Below, piece after piece: positions 26,780 through 34,752 of a stretch of DNA of 64,000 nt. The notes under the pieces were generated by a model that saw nothing but the letters and a program-made list of their open reading frames with translations, was not told where the DNA came from and searched no databases. The first letter of the stretch is position 1. Every line of letters begins with the position of its first letter. The translations under genes and the position numbers were made by a program. The stretch is from Bacteroidota bacterium (GTDB taxonomy: Bacteria; Bacteroidota; Bacteroidia; Sphingobacteriales; Sphingobacteriaceae): contig JAMFRP010000014.1 in NCBI GenBank assembly GCA_026224775.1, positions 1 through 64,000 of the forward strand. Reading direction: 5' to 3'.

Positions 26780-27412
26780 ATGATCTACCCAAAACAAAAC
26801 AGCGCTCTATTTTGGCTTTTTAGATGGTATGTAAAACGGATAGTTAGCAGAGATTTTGACGAAATAATTTTTGACGAAATTAGTCTTGATACTTCAAAAT
26901 CCATCCTTTTAATAGCCAATCACTTTAGTTTTTGGGATTCGCTAATCTTATTTTGTGTGAATGAACGCCTCTTTAAAAAGAAGGCATATGTAATGGTTTT
27001 GGAAGAGACCATGCGTAAGGAGCGTTTCTTAAAATATGGTGGAGCATTTTCGGTAGGGGAAAAGCCAAGGGATGTTTTAGAGTCGATAAACTATGCGGCA
27101 GGGTTATTAAATGAACCGGGGAATGTGGTGCTGATGTTTCCGCAGGGTAAATTATACTCCAATTTTGTGGAGCATGTACATTTTGAAAAGGGAGTGTTAA
27201 ACATCATCCAAAAAACAAACCCGGATGTGCAATTGGTGTTCGCCGCTACATTTGTTCAATACTTTAAATACAAAAAGCCCACCGCGACCGTTTATTTAAA
27301 ACAAGAAATGGTAAATTATGCCGATAAAACCATTAATGATTTACAACAAGCTTACCAGCAGCATTACACAGCATCAAAACTGCTGCAAACCGAAATAGAT
27401 ATAGAACAGTGA
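26780..27412 (+). CDS. Lysophospholipid-type acyltransferase (PlsC superfamily)
   Basis: This 210-residue protein has the acyltransferase block I as LLIANHFSFWDSLIL (NHxxxxD with spacing NHFSFWD, near residue 50), and a later VLMFPQGKLYSN (block III-like FPQG, near 115). No strong membrane anchor is evident. It would transfer an acyl chain to a hydroxyl group of a lipid. Together with the GT2 and CruF-like genes just downstream, it resembles sets that glycosylate and then acylate carotenoids, although a phospholipid role is also possible. Its stop overlaps the GTG start of the next gene (GTGA). Confidence 0.82.
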   Translation: MIYPKQNSALFWLFRWYVKRIVSRDFDEIIFDEISLDTSKSILLIANHFSFWDSLILFCVNERLFKKKAYVMVLEETMRKERFLKYGGAFSVGEKPRDVLESINYAAGLLNEPGNVVLMFPQGKLYSNFVEHVHFEKGVLNIIQKTNPDVQLVFAATFVQYFKYKKPTATVYLKQEMVNYADKTINDLQQAYQQHYTASKLLQTEIDIEQ

Positions 27413-28497
27413 TAGTAGCCCTTTTTATAACTTTTATTTTTATTGTATTACGGTTTACGGTTACGCTGTTCAACTTTATGTCGAACCCCAAATTACCGCA
27501 TGTAAAAAAACCTTACGCCTTTTTAATATCTATTTTGATCCCGGTTCGTAATGAACAGGACAATATTTTAAGCTTGCTGCAATCAATTTATGACCAGGAT
27601 TACATCGATTACGAAGTGATTATTCTGGATGATGGCTCAGAAGATAATACTTATAGTATTTGTGAAAAATTTGCCGAAAAGCATCATCAATTTCGTGTAA
27701 TAAAAGGTAAAAAGCTACCACACGACTGGCTGGGTAAAAACTATGCCTGCCACCAATTGGCAGAGGAAGCCAAAGGTGACTACTTTTTATTTTTAGATGC
27801 TGATGAAAAGGTTAATAACAGTTTATTGAACAGCGCTATCCATCGTATGCGTTTATATAATCTTGGCTTGCTCAGCCTGTTTACCAACCAGCAAATGGAT
27901 ACTTTTGGCGAAAAATCCGTTGTGCCGCTAATGCATTATATTTTATTGAATCTGTTACCGCTTCGGCTGGTTTATCTGGTTAAAAACAGTACCGTCGCGG
28001 CGGCAAGCGGGCAGTTTATGCTGTTTGATGCTGAAATCTATCGAAAAAACGAATGGCACAAACAAGTTAAGGATCGGGTGGTGGAGGATGTAGAGATTAT
28101 GCGACTGGTAAAATCGTCGGGCTATAACGGCGAGGCTTTGCTGGCCAATGGCATGATCAGCTGCCGCATGTATAAGAGTTATACCGAAGCTGTGAATGGT
28201 TTCAGTAAGAATTTTTTGGCGGGTTTTAATTATAGCATTATTACGCTACTTATCTACCTGGTTATTATTATTTGTGGACCGATGATTGTTATGATGACCC
28301 TGAATTTACAAATGATCGTATTTATGATCGGTTTAATTATACTTACCCGTATTATGATCTCACTGTCCGCGAGTCAAAATGCCTGGTTAAACGTATTGCT
28401 TCATCCCTTGCAAATGATCAACCTAACTATTATCGCGTTTATGGCGATACAAAAACACCTAACCAAAACAACGGTGTGGAAGGGTCGCCAGGTTTGA
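27409..28497 (+). CDS. Membrane glycosyltransferase, family 2
   Basis: This 362-residue protein has a membrane helix at the N-terminus (residues 1-20), the GT-A fold with ISILIPVRNEQDNI and YEVIILDDGSEDNT, the DxD motif in FLFLDADEKV near 125, a VEDVEIMRLVK segment near 225 and three C-terminal membrane helices. It starts with GTG overlapping the acyltransferase stop, which signals coupling. In several Bacteroidota a GT2 of this kind sits beside CruF and an acyltransferase and acts on hydroxylated carotenoids (CruC-like). The acceptor here is inferred from those neighbours. Confidence 0.88.
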   Translation: MIVALFITFIFIVLRFTVTLFNFMSNPKLPHVKKPYAFLISILIPVRNEQDNILSLLQSIYDQDYIDYEVIILDDGSEDNTYSICEKFAEKHHQFRVIKGKKLPHDWLGKNYACHQLAEEAKGDYFLFLDADEKVNNSLLNSAIHRMRLYNLGLLSLFTNQQMDTFGEKSVVPLMHYILLNLLPLRLVYLVKNSTVAAASGQFMLFDAEIYRKNEWHKQVKDRVVEDVEIMRLVKSSGYNGEALLANGMISCRMYKSYTEAVNGFSKNFLAGFNYSIITLLIYLVIIICGPMIVMMTLNLQMIVFMIGLIILTRIMISLSASQNAWLNVLLHPLQMINLTIIAFMAIQKHLTKTTVWKGRQV

Positions 28498-29147
28498 AGC
28501 TAAACCCGCACGAATCTACCCGAAGAGAGCAAGCGCTACTTATTTTGGTTATTATTATATTCCATATAGTTGGGCTAATTGGTTTCGCGGTTCCAACAAT
28601 GCGCCCACTTTTTTTACAGATAGTGCCCTGGCACATATTACTAATGCTGATTGTGATTGTTTGCAGTCATCGCCCAATGGAAGGGAAATTCATTCTGTTT
28701 TCCCTGCTGATATTTATAAGCAGCATAATTGTGGAGTGGCTGGGTGTGCATAAAGGTTGGATCTTCGGCAATTACACTTACGGGCAAACACTGGGCATTA
28801 AAGCAGATGAAATCCCCTTAATTATTGGCGTGAATTGGTTTTTGCTGATCTACTCGGCGGGGGTATTAATGCAGCGGACAAGGATCAGAAGCATATTAAT
28901 AAGAGTAATTGTTGGCGCCATTATTTTGGTGCTGCTGGATTTGATAATTGAGCCCGTGGCCCAACACTTTAATTACTGGCATTGGACGAATAATATAGTC
29001 CCGCTTAAAAATTATCTCGATTGGTTTTTGGTTAGCGGGGTGATGCTTTTTGTATTTGAGAAGTTTGGTTTCAGAAAACAGGGTATTGTTGCACCGGTAT
29101 TCTTATTGGTACAGTTTGTGTTTTTTATGGTGTTGATCTTTTTATAA
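28494..29147 (+). CDS. cruF: Carotenoid biosynthesis membrane protein (CruF-like, DUF422)
   Basis: This is a polytopic membrane protein with about six or seven helices. The stretch EWLGVHKGWIFGNYTYG, followed by GVNWFLLIYSAG and LLDLIIEPVAQHFNYWHW, is characteristic of CruF-type 1',2'-hydratases that hydrate the psi end of carotenoids. The frame is open back to an ATG at 28272, deep inside the preceding gene. I prefer the TTG at 28494, which overlaps the GT2 stop (TTGA) and gives MKLNPHESTRREQ; a GTG at 28476 is the alternative. It closes the run waaA-acyltransferase-GT2-cruF. Confidence 0.82.
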   Translation: MKLNPHESTRREQALLILVIIIFHIVGLIGFAVPTMRPLFLQIVPWHILLMLIVIVCSHRPMEGKFILFSLLIFISSIIVEWLGVHKGWIFGNYTYGQTLGIKADEIPLIIGVNWFLLIYSAGVLMQRTRIRSILIRVIVGAIILVLLDLIIEPVAQHFNYWHWTNNIVPLKNYLDWFLVSGVMLFVFEKFGFRKQGIVAPVFLLVQFVFFMVLIFL

Positions 29148-29156
29148 TTAATCCTT

Positions 29157-29250
29157 GCGTCATCCCGAACTTGTTTCGGGATCCCACATGCTAAGTGATC
29201 TGTATGCTTGTGACTTTGCAGGTAGATGCTGAAATAAATTCAGCATGACA
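29157..29250. repeat. Palindromic repeat family D (CATCCCGAACTTG...)
   Basis: GCGTCATCCCGAACTTGTTT with GGGATCCC forms a hairpin on its own (CCCGAAC/GTTTCGGG), and CTGAATTTATTTCAG-type arms (29228-29245) follow. The outer ends GTCAT and ATGAC match those of families A-C. This is a composite of two hairpins behind the cruF gene. Confidence 0.75.
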
Positions 29251-29268
29251 ATAAATTTCATAAACTAT

Positions 29269-29346
29269 TTTGTCATTCTGAGCGGAGCGAAGAATCTGTA
29301 AAGTAGTTTACACCAGTACAGATATTTCGTTCCTCAGTATGACAAA
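29269..29346. repeat. Palindromic repeat family B, copy 3
   Basis: TTTGTCATTCTGAGCGGAGC opens it and CGTTCCTCAGTATGACAAA closes it, with the same centre GTAAAGTAGTTTACACC as copy 2. The right arm is less exact, like copy 1. Confidence 0.85.
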
Positions 29347-29383
29347 GCTTTAAAGAATATATACCAATTGAATATTTTTAACG

Positions 29384-29391
29384 TAATTTTG
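29384..29391 (+). promoter_or_regulatory. Promoter -7 box TAATTTTG for ispH
   Basis: A perfect TAnnTTTG ending 7 bases before the ATG at 29399. The predicted start near 29395 leaves a leader of only about 4 bases, so the ispH mRNA may be nearly leaderless. No TTTG at the correct -33 distance. Confidence 0.5.
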
Positions 29392-29398
29392 TCCTACC

Positions 29399-30250
29399 AT
29401 GGGAGCATATAATTTACAGGTAACTATCGACCAGGATTCGGGCTTTTGCTTTGGGGTGGTTTACGCCATTGATATGGCGGAAGAAATACTGGAAGAAGAA
29501 GGCTACCTGTATTGCCTTGGTGATATTGTACATAATGACGAAGAGGTTGAACGCCTAAAAGCAAAAGGCCTGCGCATTATTGAGCATGAAGCCCTGAAGG
29601 ATTTGCGCAATGAAAAAGTACTCATCCGCGCGCATGGCGAAGCACCTGATACTTATCGAACTGCTTTAGAGAATAACATTACATTGATTGATGCCTCGTG
29701 CCCGGTAGTATTGAAATTACAAAATCGTATCAAATCATCCTTCGACCAAAATGAAAAAATATTAATCTTCGGCAAGCATGGCCATGCTGAGGTTATAGGT
29801 TTACAGGGACAAACTAATAACGAGGCGTTGGTTTTTCAGGATATTACAGAGTTGGATAATGTGGAACTGCCGCAGAATATTACGCTTTACAGCCAGACCA
29901 CCAAAAGCATGGATAAGTTTTATGGTGTAAAGGATGAATTGATTGCCCGTGGCTATAACCTGAAAGCGAACGATACCATTTGTCGCCAGGTAAGTAACCG
30001 CGATAAGGACCTGCCTAAGTTTGCCCAAAAATTTGATAAGGTTGTATTTGTATCGGGCCGCAAATCATCAAATGGTAAGGTGCTTTATGAAGTATGTCTG
30101 AAGAACAACCCTAACACATACTTTATATCATCATCTGGCGAATTGGATGTTAATCTGTTTGCACCGGGTGATAGCGTGGGCATAGCCGGCGCCACATCAA
30201 CCCCTATGTGGCTGATGCAGGAAGTTAAGGCTGCGTTGGAAGCGTTTTAA
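29399..30250 (+). CDS. ispH: 4-hydroxy-3-methylbut-2-enyl diphosphate reductase
   Basis: The last enzyme of the MEP pathway makes IPP and DMAPP with a [4Fe-4S] cluster. The 283-residue protein shows the three cluster cysteines in DSGFCFGVV (near 18), DASCPVVLKLQ (near 99) and NDTICRQVSNR (near 195), with RAHGEAP and GKHGHAEVIG as histidine-containing substrate motifs and SSNGKVLYEV and SSGELD towards the C-terminus. It lies between cruF and a crtW-like gene, separated from both by palindromic repeats. That fits supply of isoprenoid units for carotenoids as well as general isoprenoid need. Confidence 0.95.
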   Translation: MGAYNLQVTIDQDSGFCFGVVYAIDMAEEILEEEGYLYCLGDIVHNDEEVERLKAKGLRIIEHEALKDLRNEKVLIRAHGEAPDTYRTALENNITLIDASCPVVLKLQNRIKSSFDQNEKILIFGKHGHAEVIGLQGQTNNEALVFQDITELDNVELPQNITLYSQTTKSMDKFYGVKDELIARGYNLKANDTICRQVSNRDKDLPKFAQKFDKVVFVSGRKSSNGKVLYEVCLKNNPNTYFISSSGELDVNLFAPGDSVGIAGATSTPMWLMQEVKAALEAF

Positions 30251-30258
30251 TTCCCCAC

Positions 30259-30338
30259 TTGTCATTGCGAGGTCGAAGCAATCGCGAACTTGCGTAACCG
30301 ACTTTCTCCGTGCGATTGCTTCGTTCCTCGCAATGACA
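30259..30338. repeat. Palindromic repeat family C, copy 1
   Basis: TTGTCATTGCGAGGTCGAAG and its complement ending CTCGCAATGACA enclose AATCGCGAACTTGCGTAACC. A second copy lies at 61311-61393. Ends match the GTCATT...AATGAC pattern of families A and B. Confidence 0.88.
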
Positions 30339-30354
30339 TGGTAAATAGTAGATC

Positions 30355-31041
30355 ATGCAAAAGTCACCCTCCAATATTGGTTTATTAATTGCCTTAACGG
30401 TACTAGGATGTTGGGCTGCATCTATTATTCTGCTGATGCAGTGGCGGGTTAACTTCGCTAATCCTTTGCTTTACCTGTTTATTTTGGTGCAGATGCATTT
30501 GTATACCGGTTTGTTCATCACCTCGCATGATGCCATGCACGGCACGGTATCACCCAACAAAACACTCAATAACCTGGCAGGATATACTTGCACTTTGCTT
30601 TACGCATCGTTTTGGTACCCTAAGTTATATGCCAAACACCATCAGCACCATCAACATGTACATACTGCTGAAGACCCGGATTATCATACCGGCAACTTTG
30701 TACAGTGGTATGTACAGTTTATCCGCAATTATTTATCGGTGTGGCAAATAGTGGTGATGGCGGTGCTGTTTAATGTTTTGAAGTTGTGGATTCCGCAGGC
30801 TAATTTGTTACTATTTTGGGTAGCGCCATCGTTATTAAGCACCTTGCAGTTGTTTTATTTTGGCACATACCTGCCCCATAAGGGCGAACATGATAATAAG
30901 CACCAATCGCGCAGCCAGGCTAAGAACCATGTGCTGGCATTTTTTTCCTGTTACTTTTTTGGCTACCACTATGAGCATCATGATGCGCCATGGCTGCCGT
31001 GGTGGAAATTGTGGCGAGCAACCTCATCCACAACCACCTAA
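30355..31041 (+). CDS. crtW: Beta-carotene ketolase-like membrane di-iron enzyme (CrtW type)
   Basis: This 228-residue fatty-acid-desaturase-superfamily protein has the histidine boxes TSHDAMHG (near 58-65), AKHHQHHQHVHT (near 95-106) and YHYEHHDAPW (near 205-214), with three or four membrane helices. The context LYTGLFITSHDAMHGTV, and the EDPDYH stretch, resemble CrtW ketolases that make canthaxanthin or astaxanthin type keto-carotenoids. Genes for CrtB, CrtI and CrtY are not in the window. A desaturase or hydroxylase of another lipid cannot be ruled out from motifs alone. Confidence 0.82.
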   Translation: MQKSPSNIGLLIALTVLGCWAASIILLMQWRVNFANPLLYLFILVQMHLYTGLFITSHDAMHGTVSPNKTLNNLAGYTCTLLYASFWYPKLYAKHHQHHQHVHTAEDPDYHTGNFVQWYVQFIRNYLSVWQIVVMAVLFNVLKLWIPQANLLLFWVAPSLLSTLQLFYFGTYLPHKGEHDNKHQSRSQAKNHVLAFFSCYFFGYHYEHHDAPWLPWWKLWRATSSTTT

Positions 31042-31051
31042 CAGTATTTAT

Positions 31052-31372
31052 TTAGTGCCTTAACCTGTTTGGGTTGTAAGCAATTAAATATTGTAAACCG
31101 CTTTCGGTTACGTTGTGGGTACCCGCTTTTTCGGCATTGTATTTTACGTGTACCAACTGTGATTTAACCTGGTGAAATAACTCTGATAAAAACTCAGGTA
31201 ACACCTTGGCTGATATAGTTGGGAAGTATTTCTTTTCAAGAGCTACTTTTTCCAGATCAGTTGCCAGGCTAAACTCCCAAGTTTCATCGGGTTTAAAACC
31301 ATTTTCAGTAGCGCAGTTGTTCAAATCGTATACATACATTTTCGCTTTGCGTTCAATCGTTTCGTTTATCAT
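31052..31372 (-). CDS. Conserved-looking hypothetical protein (106 residues)
   Basis: I do not recognise this protein. It is soluble, mixed alpha/beta, with a single Cys, and no signal peptide; the C-terminal part HNVTESGLQYLIAYNPNRL looks folded. Its ATG overlaps by one base the stop of a 40-codon gene (TAATG), so the two are probably co-translated. It converges on crtW with 10 bases between the stop codons. Coding character is supported by the coupling and by normal codon use. Confidence 0.62.
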   Translation of the reverse strand: MINETIERKAKMYVYDLNNCATENGFKPDETWEFSLATDLEKVALEKKYFPTISAKVLPEFLSELFHQVKSQLVHVKYNAEKAGTHNVTESGLQYLIAYNPNRLRH

Positions 31373-31494
31373 TATTTTTTCTTTTTTGTCAGGGGTGCAA
31401 TTTCAGTTTTAGCGGTCGAGGTTTTACCTGACTGGTAGTCGGACGGGCCCTTCTTCCCTACCGGGTTAGGCATATTTTTTTTGTCTTTACTCAT
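31372..31494 (-). CDS. 40-residue lysine-rich small protein coupled to the 106-residue gene
   Basis: ATG at 31494 opens a 40-codon frame starting MSKDKKNMPNPVGKKGPSDY and ending PLTKKKK, with its TAA overlapping the next ATG (31370-31372). About a quarter of the residues are Lys, and it has Pro, Gly and Ser but no hydrophobic core, so it is likely disordered or nucleic-acid binding. It is too short for usual gene calling. The exact TAATG junction, an arrangement also used by ileS-dksA-lspA and uxs-galE here, is the main evidence that it is real. Confidence 0.55.
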   Translation of the reverse strand: MSKDKKNMPNPVGKKGPSDYQSGKTSTAKTEIAPLTKKKK

Positions 31495-32000
31495 GATTTT
31501 TCAATTAGCATAAGCTTAAATATTACCGTAGCAGATTAATGGCAATGCCTAAGTGGAGAGGGTTTTAAACCACAATTATGGGTTTTTTCTAAGTTAGTTA
31601 ATATAAATGGCTTAACAGCAGGTATTGGATATTATGACAGTTGCTGGCTTTAATAAAACCCGAAGCAAATATTAACCTAGCTGACAAAAATTTTATTTTG
31701 AACACTTTACCCTCTGAAACAATCAAAAAATATGCATTTTTTCAATTTTTATAATGATAAAGGCGGTTTTAAGTCATTTTTGATAAAAAAGGCCTTTTAT
31801 TGGGGCGATTAGCAATGAATATTATATTTTTTTGAGTGATTTATGCTTTAAATTGGGTTGATTTTGTTGTTTTTCAGCAACTTTTTTGTTAAAAAATGTA
31901 AAAAAATTATACAGGTATTGTTTCTAATTATATATTTGTGCTATTGTTATTATCGGTCTAACAAGCTTGTTCTTTATGATATAATAATGAGGTCAGTTAA
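31495..32000. other. A+T-rich intergenic region between the 40-codon gene and the recO terminator
   Basis: About 500 bases, among the most A+T-rich of the window, with many T-runs (31680-31960). It must contain the promoter of the 40/106-codon pair. A plus-strand open frame at 31858-32127 runs into recO antisense, is rich in hydrophobic and Cys/Tyr residues and has no plausible signal, so I do not call it. Confidence 0.45.
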
Positions 32001-32040
32001 AATGAAAAAAAGAGATAGCCTGAAAGCTTTCTCTTTTTTT
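32001..32040 (-). terminator. Terminator downstream of recO
   Basis: AGAGATAGC (32011-32019) pairs with GCTTTCTCT (32026-32034) with one internal mismatch, flanked by an A-run on the left and a T-run on the right. On the minus strand a run of seven T (complement of 32005-32011) follows the stem, 17 bases past the recO stop; it could act both ways. Confidence 0.68.
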
Positions 32041-32057
32041 TGCCCAAAATTTCGGGA

Positions 32058-32783
32058 TCAGCTCAAAACCTCTTCGAGCACGGCCTGGGAGCGGATATTC
32101 CCGAAGCTTTCAATATGCAAAGCATAATACTCTAACAACTTATTCAGCAGGTAGCGGCGGTCGTCGTTAGTTAACCTTAATTGGGAGCTATTCTCAAAAC
32201 TGCATTCCAATAGATTATAAAAATTGCGCGTATGTGGTGGCGACAGATAGGAGAAGCTATCCGGCTTATAACGGGTAAAAACGCCGTTCTTCATATCAAA
32301 ATATTCGGCATTGGCGGCAAATGTGGTATCGGGGTAAAAGCCCAGGTATCGCGTAAGCTGAATTAAAAACAGTAAGTGAAAATTCGCCAAACCTTCCGCC
32401 TGGTGATCCAGCCATTCTATCGAACTAAAAACAAAACCAAATAAACTTTCATCGGTACCTTGCTGCTTTACGGCTTTGTACAGCACTTCGTTCAAAAAAA
32501 TAGCGATACAACTTTTTATAACATCATAGGGTAGCGATAATAATACCGGAGAATTCTTCAACTCGAAGATCCGCTGTATGCTATTGTTATTTTTATGGTA
32601 GACCACTAAATCCAGCAAATGCAGGGGCTGCAGCATATTGCCGGTTATTTTTGCGCGCGGCTTTTTTACACCATTGACGATGTAAGACTGTAGACCGAAT
32701 TTTTCAGTAAAAAGCTGGGCGATAACACTGCTTTCGCCGTAATCGGTTGTTTTAAATACAATGGCCCGCGTTTTATGCAGCAT
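32058..32783 (-). CDS. recO: DNA repair protein RecO
   Basis: This 241-residue protein mediates RecA loading on SSB-coated DNA in the RecFOR pathway. It starts with the OB-fold segment TRAIVFKTTDYGESSVIAQLF, followed by a helical domain; family pattern FTEKFGLQSYIVNGV and the mid-protein FLNEVLYKA and LIQLTRYLGFYPD are typical of Bacteroidota RecO. It overlaps the end of dgkA by 11 bases and so follows it in one transcript. A terminator lies behind it. Confidence 0.92.
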   Translation of the reverse strand: MLHKTRAIVFKTTDYGESSVIAQLFTEKFGLQSYIVNGVKKPRAKITGNMLQPLHLLDLVVYHKNNNSIQRIFELKNSPVLLSLPYDVIKSCIAIFLNEVLYKAVKQQGTDESLFGFVFSSIEWLDHQAEGLANFHLLFLIQLTRYLGFYPDTTFAANAEYFDMKNGVFTRYKPDSFSYLSPPHTRNFYNLLECSFENSSQLRLTNDDRRYLLNKLLEYYALHIESFGNIRSQAVLEEVLS

Positions 32784-33144
32784 GATGAAAAACGAGGATG
32801 AGTTTAGGCAGAAAGATGACGATACCAGTAATCAGCGCGAAACAGGCAGCAACAACTACCGCCCCGGCACATATATCTTTCACATGGCCTGCTTTTTCGT
32901 TATAGTCTGGGGATACCAGGTCGGTAAGGGTTTCGATGCCGGTATTGGTGAGTTCGGTTAATAGAACGATGGCAATACTCAGCGCGATCCAAAGCCATTC
33001 GGTTGTTGCTATGTTTAGGGCAAATCCTAAAGCAATGGCTATAACTGATGCAAATAAATGTATCCTGAAGTTGAGTTGGCTTTTGGTAGCGTAAGCCAAT
33101 CCTTTAAAGGCATAGCCAAAGCTGCGGATCAGTTTTTTAATCAT
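32773..33144 (-). CDS. dgkA: Diacylglycerol/undecaprenol kinase (DgkA family)
   Basis: This small inner-membrane kinase of 123 residues has three membrane helices. Family motifs are RSFGYAFKGLAYA near the N-terminus, the catalytic region LLTELTNTGIETLTDLV, and AGHVKDICAGAVV, where Lys and Asp contact ATP. The frame continues upstream to 33228, but that extension (FFATLRMTKG) is a translation of a family B repeat, so the ATG at 33144 is preferred. It may phosphorylate diacylglycerol or undecaprenol in lipid recycling. It overlaps recO by 11 bases. Confidence 0.9.
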   Translation of the reverse strand: MIKKLIRSFGYAFKGLAYATKSQLNFRIHLFASVIAIALGFALNIATTEWLWIALSIAIVLLTELTNTGIETLTDLVSPDYNEKAGHVKDICAGAVVVAACFALITGIVIFLPKLILVFHHAA

Positions 33145-33178
33145 TGAAACAAATTTAGCTAAAAATAACTTCTTTCCT

Positions 33179-33268
33179 TTTGTCATTCTGAGCGTAGCGA
33201 AGAATCTATCGATAGACATTTGCGCCATATATAACGGATAGATTCTTCGCTGCGCTCAGAATGACAAA
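33179..33268. repeat. Palindromic repeat family B, copy 4
   Basis: TTTGTCATTCTGAGCGTAGC and GCTGCGCTCAGAATGACAAA form the ends; AGAATCTATCGATAGA follows the left arm and GGATAGATTCTTCGC precedes the right. It sits between the divergent dgkA and SDR genes and creates spurious upstream extensions in both frames. Confidence 0.9.
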
Positions 33269-33348
33269 GAAGACTAAATGTATAGTTTCATCTGAAAATG
33301 GAACAAAATCACTCATTTTTGGTTGATAATTCACTATTTAGATATAAA

Positions 33349-34125
33349 ATGGACTTAAAACTCACCAACAAGGTTGCTATCGTATTAGCTGCCAGTAAAG
33401 GATTAGGCAGGGCTATTGCCACCATGCTATCCGCCGAAGGCGCAAAGGTTATTATTGGCTCGCGCGATGAGGCGGAGCTAAATAAAACCGCCGCCGAAAT
33501 CAAAAAGCAAACCGGTAACGAGGTGGTGGCTATCCCGATTGATGTGAGCAAGAGCGCGGATATTGAAGCCTTTGTTAAAAAAGCCGCTGCTGCTTTTGGG
33601 CGGATAGATATTTTACTAAACAACGCCGGCGGACCGCCGTTTGATAAATTTGAGAATTTTGATGAAAGCACCTGGCAAAAGGCTTTTGAGCTGAATTTAC
33701 TGAGCGTAGCACATATGAGCAGGTTGGTGCTGCCTTATTTAAAAGAATCGGGCAATGGGCGGATTATTAATATTGTGAGCGGGTCGGTGAAGTCGGTGTT
33801 GGCTAATTCGGTGTTATCAACCAGTATGCGGATGGGGATTGTGGGAATGGCTAAGTTAATGGCAGATGAATTCGGACCATATAATATTACCGTAAACAAT
33901 GTAGCGCCGGGATTAATATTGACTGATAGGATAAAAGATACAGTACCGAAAGGCGCTGACCCGGAAGCGGCATTGAAGGAAAAGGCTAAAAGCATCCCTT
34001 TAGGAAGAATAGGTAAGCCGGAAGAACTGGCGGCAGTAGTGGCATTTTTGGCTTCGGAACAGGCATCCTATGTGTCGGGGACTACGATACAGGTTGATGG
34101 CGGGGCGAATAGGAGTATATTTTAA
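33349..34125 (+). CDS. Short-chain dehydrogenase/reductase (FabG-like) without a canonical YxxxK
   Basis: This 258-residue SDR has the cofactor loop AASKGLGRAIA (residues 12-22), NNAGG near 90 and the usual VDGGANRS C-terminus. In the active-site region the conserved Ser is present (NIVSGSVKS), but at the place of YxxxK the sequence is STSMRMGIVGMAK, with no Tyr. This variant occurs in a known FabG-like subfamily whose substrates are poorly defined. The frame is open 17 codons upstream into the repeat border; the ATG at 33349 fits family starts better. It stands alone. Confidence 0.87.
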   Translation: MDLKLTNKVAIVLAASKGLGRAIATMLSAEGAKVIIGSRDEAELNKTAAEIKKQTGNEVVAIPIDVSKSADIEAFVKKAAAAFGRIDILLNNAGGPPFDKFENFDESTWQKAFELNLLSVAHMSRLVLPYLKESGNGRIINIVSGSVKSVLANSVLSTSMRMGIVGMAKLMADEFGPYNITVNNVAPGLILTDRIKDTVPKGADPEAALKEKAKSIPLGRIGKPEELAAVVAFLASEQASYVSGTTIQVDGGANRSIF

Positions 34126-34191
34126 TGGATGATAATTGGCAAAGTGATTTTATGCTGATATATTTAAGCTAATTAAATATACCCTATTACC

Positions 34192-34674
34192 ATGTATTTT
34201 AAATCCTGTTTGTTTTTTGTCGTCTTAACCGCGTTTCTTGCATCCTGTAAGCACAGTATAAAAAAGGATAGGGCGGTAGTCCAGCATAAACCAACGTTAT
34301 TAACTCACAAGGTTGATACCGAAGTTAGAGAGAAAAACGCTGTTATTGATTTCCCTTGTGCTGTTATAGTATACCCAAGCGATAAAGCTGTCAGCAAATT
34401 AAAAAAGTCTTATTCTGAGGATGACTATAATACTATTGTTGATGACAATCAGAATTACATGGCTAAATCCCTGACTTATTTGGATTCTGTAAAGGCAAAG
34501 AAAATCCAACGGGAATCAACAGGTATGGTCTCTTTTAAAACAGTATCTGGTGAAACATTCGAAATAAAATTAGATACACTTGGCTGGGCAGTATTGTTAT
34601 TTAATGGCCAAAATAAACCGATACAGGCAGATATGACTGCTTTTGAGGATAATTATAAAGGTTATATGAAATAA
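34192..34674 (+). CDS. Lipoprotein of unknown function (160 residues)
   Basis: A lipoprotein signal peptide ends FLASCKHS, giving Cys19 as the lipidated residue. The mature protein is charged and rich in Lys, Asp and Thr; I do not recognise a domain. It is followed by a small membrane protein gene 78 bases on, with which it may share regulation. Placement in the envelope is inferred from the lipobox only. Confidence 0.7.
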   Translation: MYFKSCLFFVVLTAFLASCKHSIKKDRAVVQHKPTLLTHKVDTEVREKNAVIDFPCAVIVYPSDKAVSKLKKSYSEDDYNTIVDDNQNYMAKSLTYLDSVKAKKIQRESTGMVSFKTVSGETFEIKLDTLGWAVLLFNGQNKPIQADMTAFEDNYKGYMK

Positions 34675-34752
34675 AATTTAAACTTTCAAAACAAACTCAC
34701 GCTATAAATTATTAATTTAGCGGCGTTATTAGTAAATAAAAATAAAAGCAGA

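Noticed and set aside
31858..32127. Plus-strand open frame of 89 codons in the A+T-rich gap upstream of recO's end
   Set aside because: It is rich in Phe, Leu, Cys and Tyr from T-rich DNA, runs antisense into recO and passes through the recO terminator hairpin.
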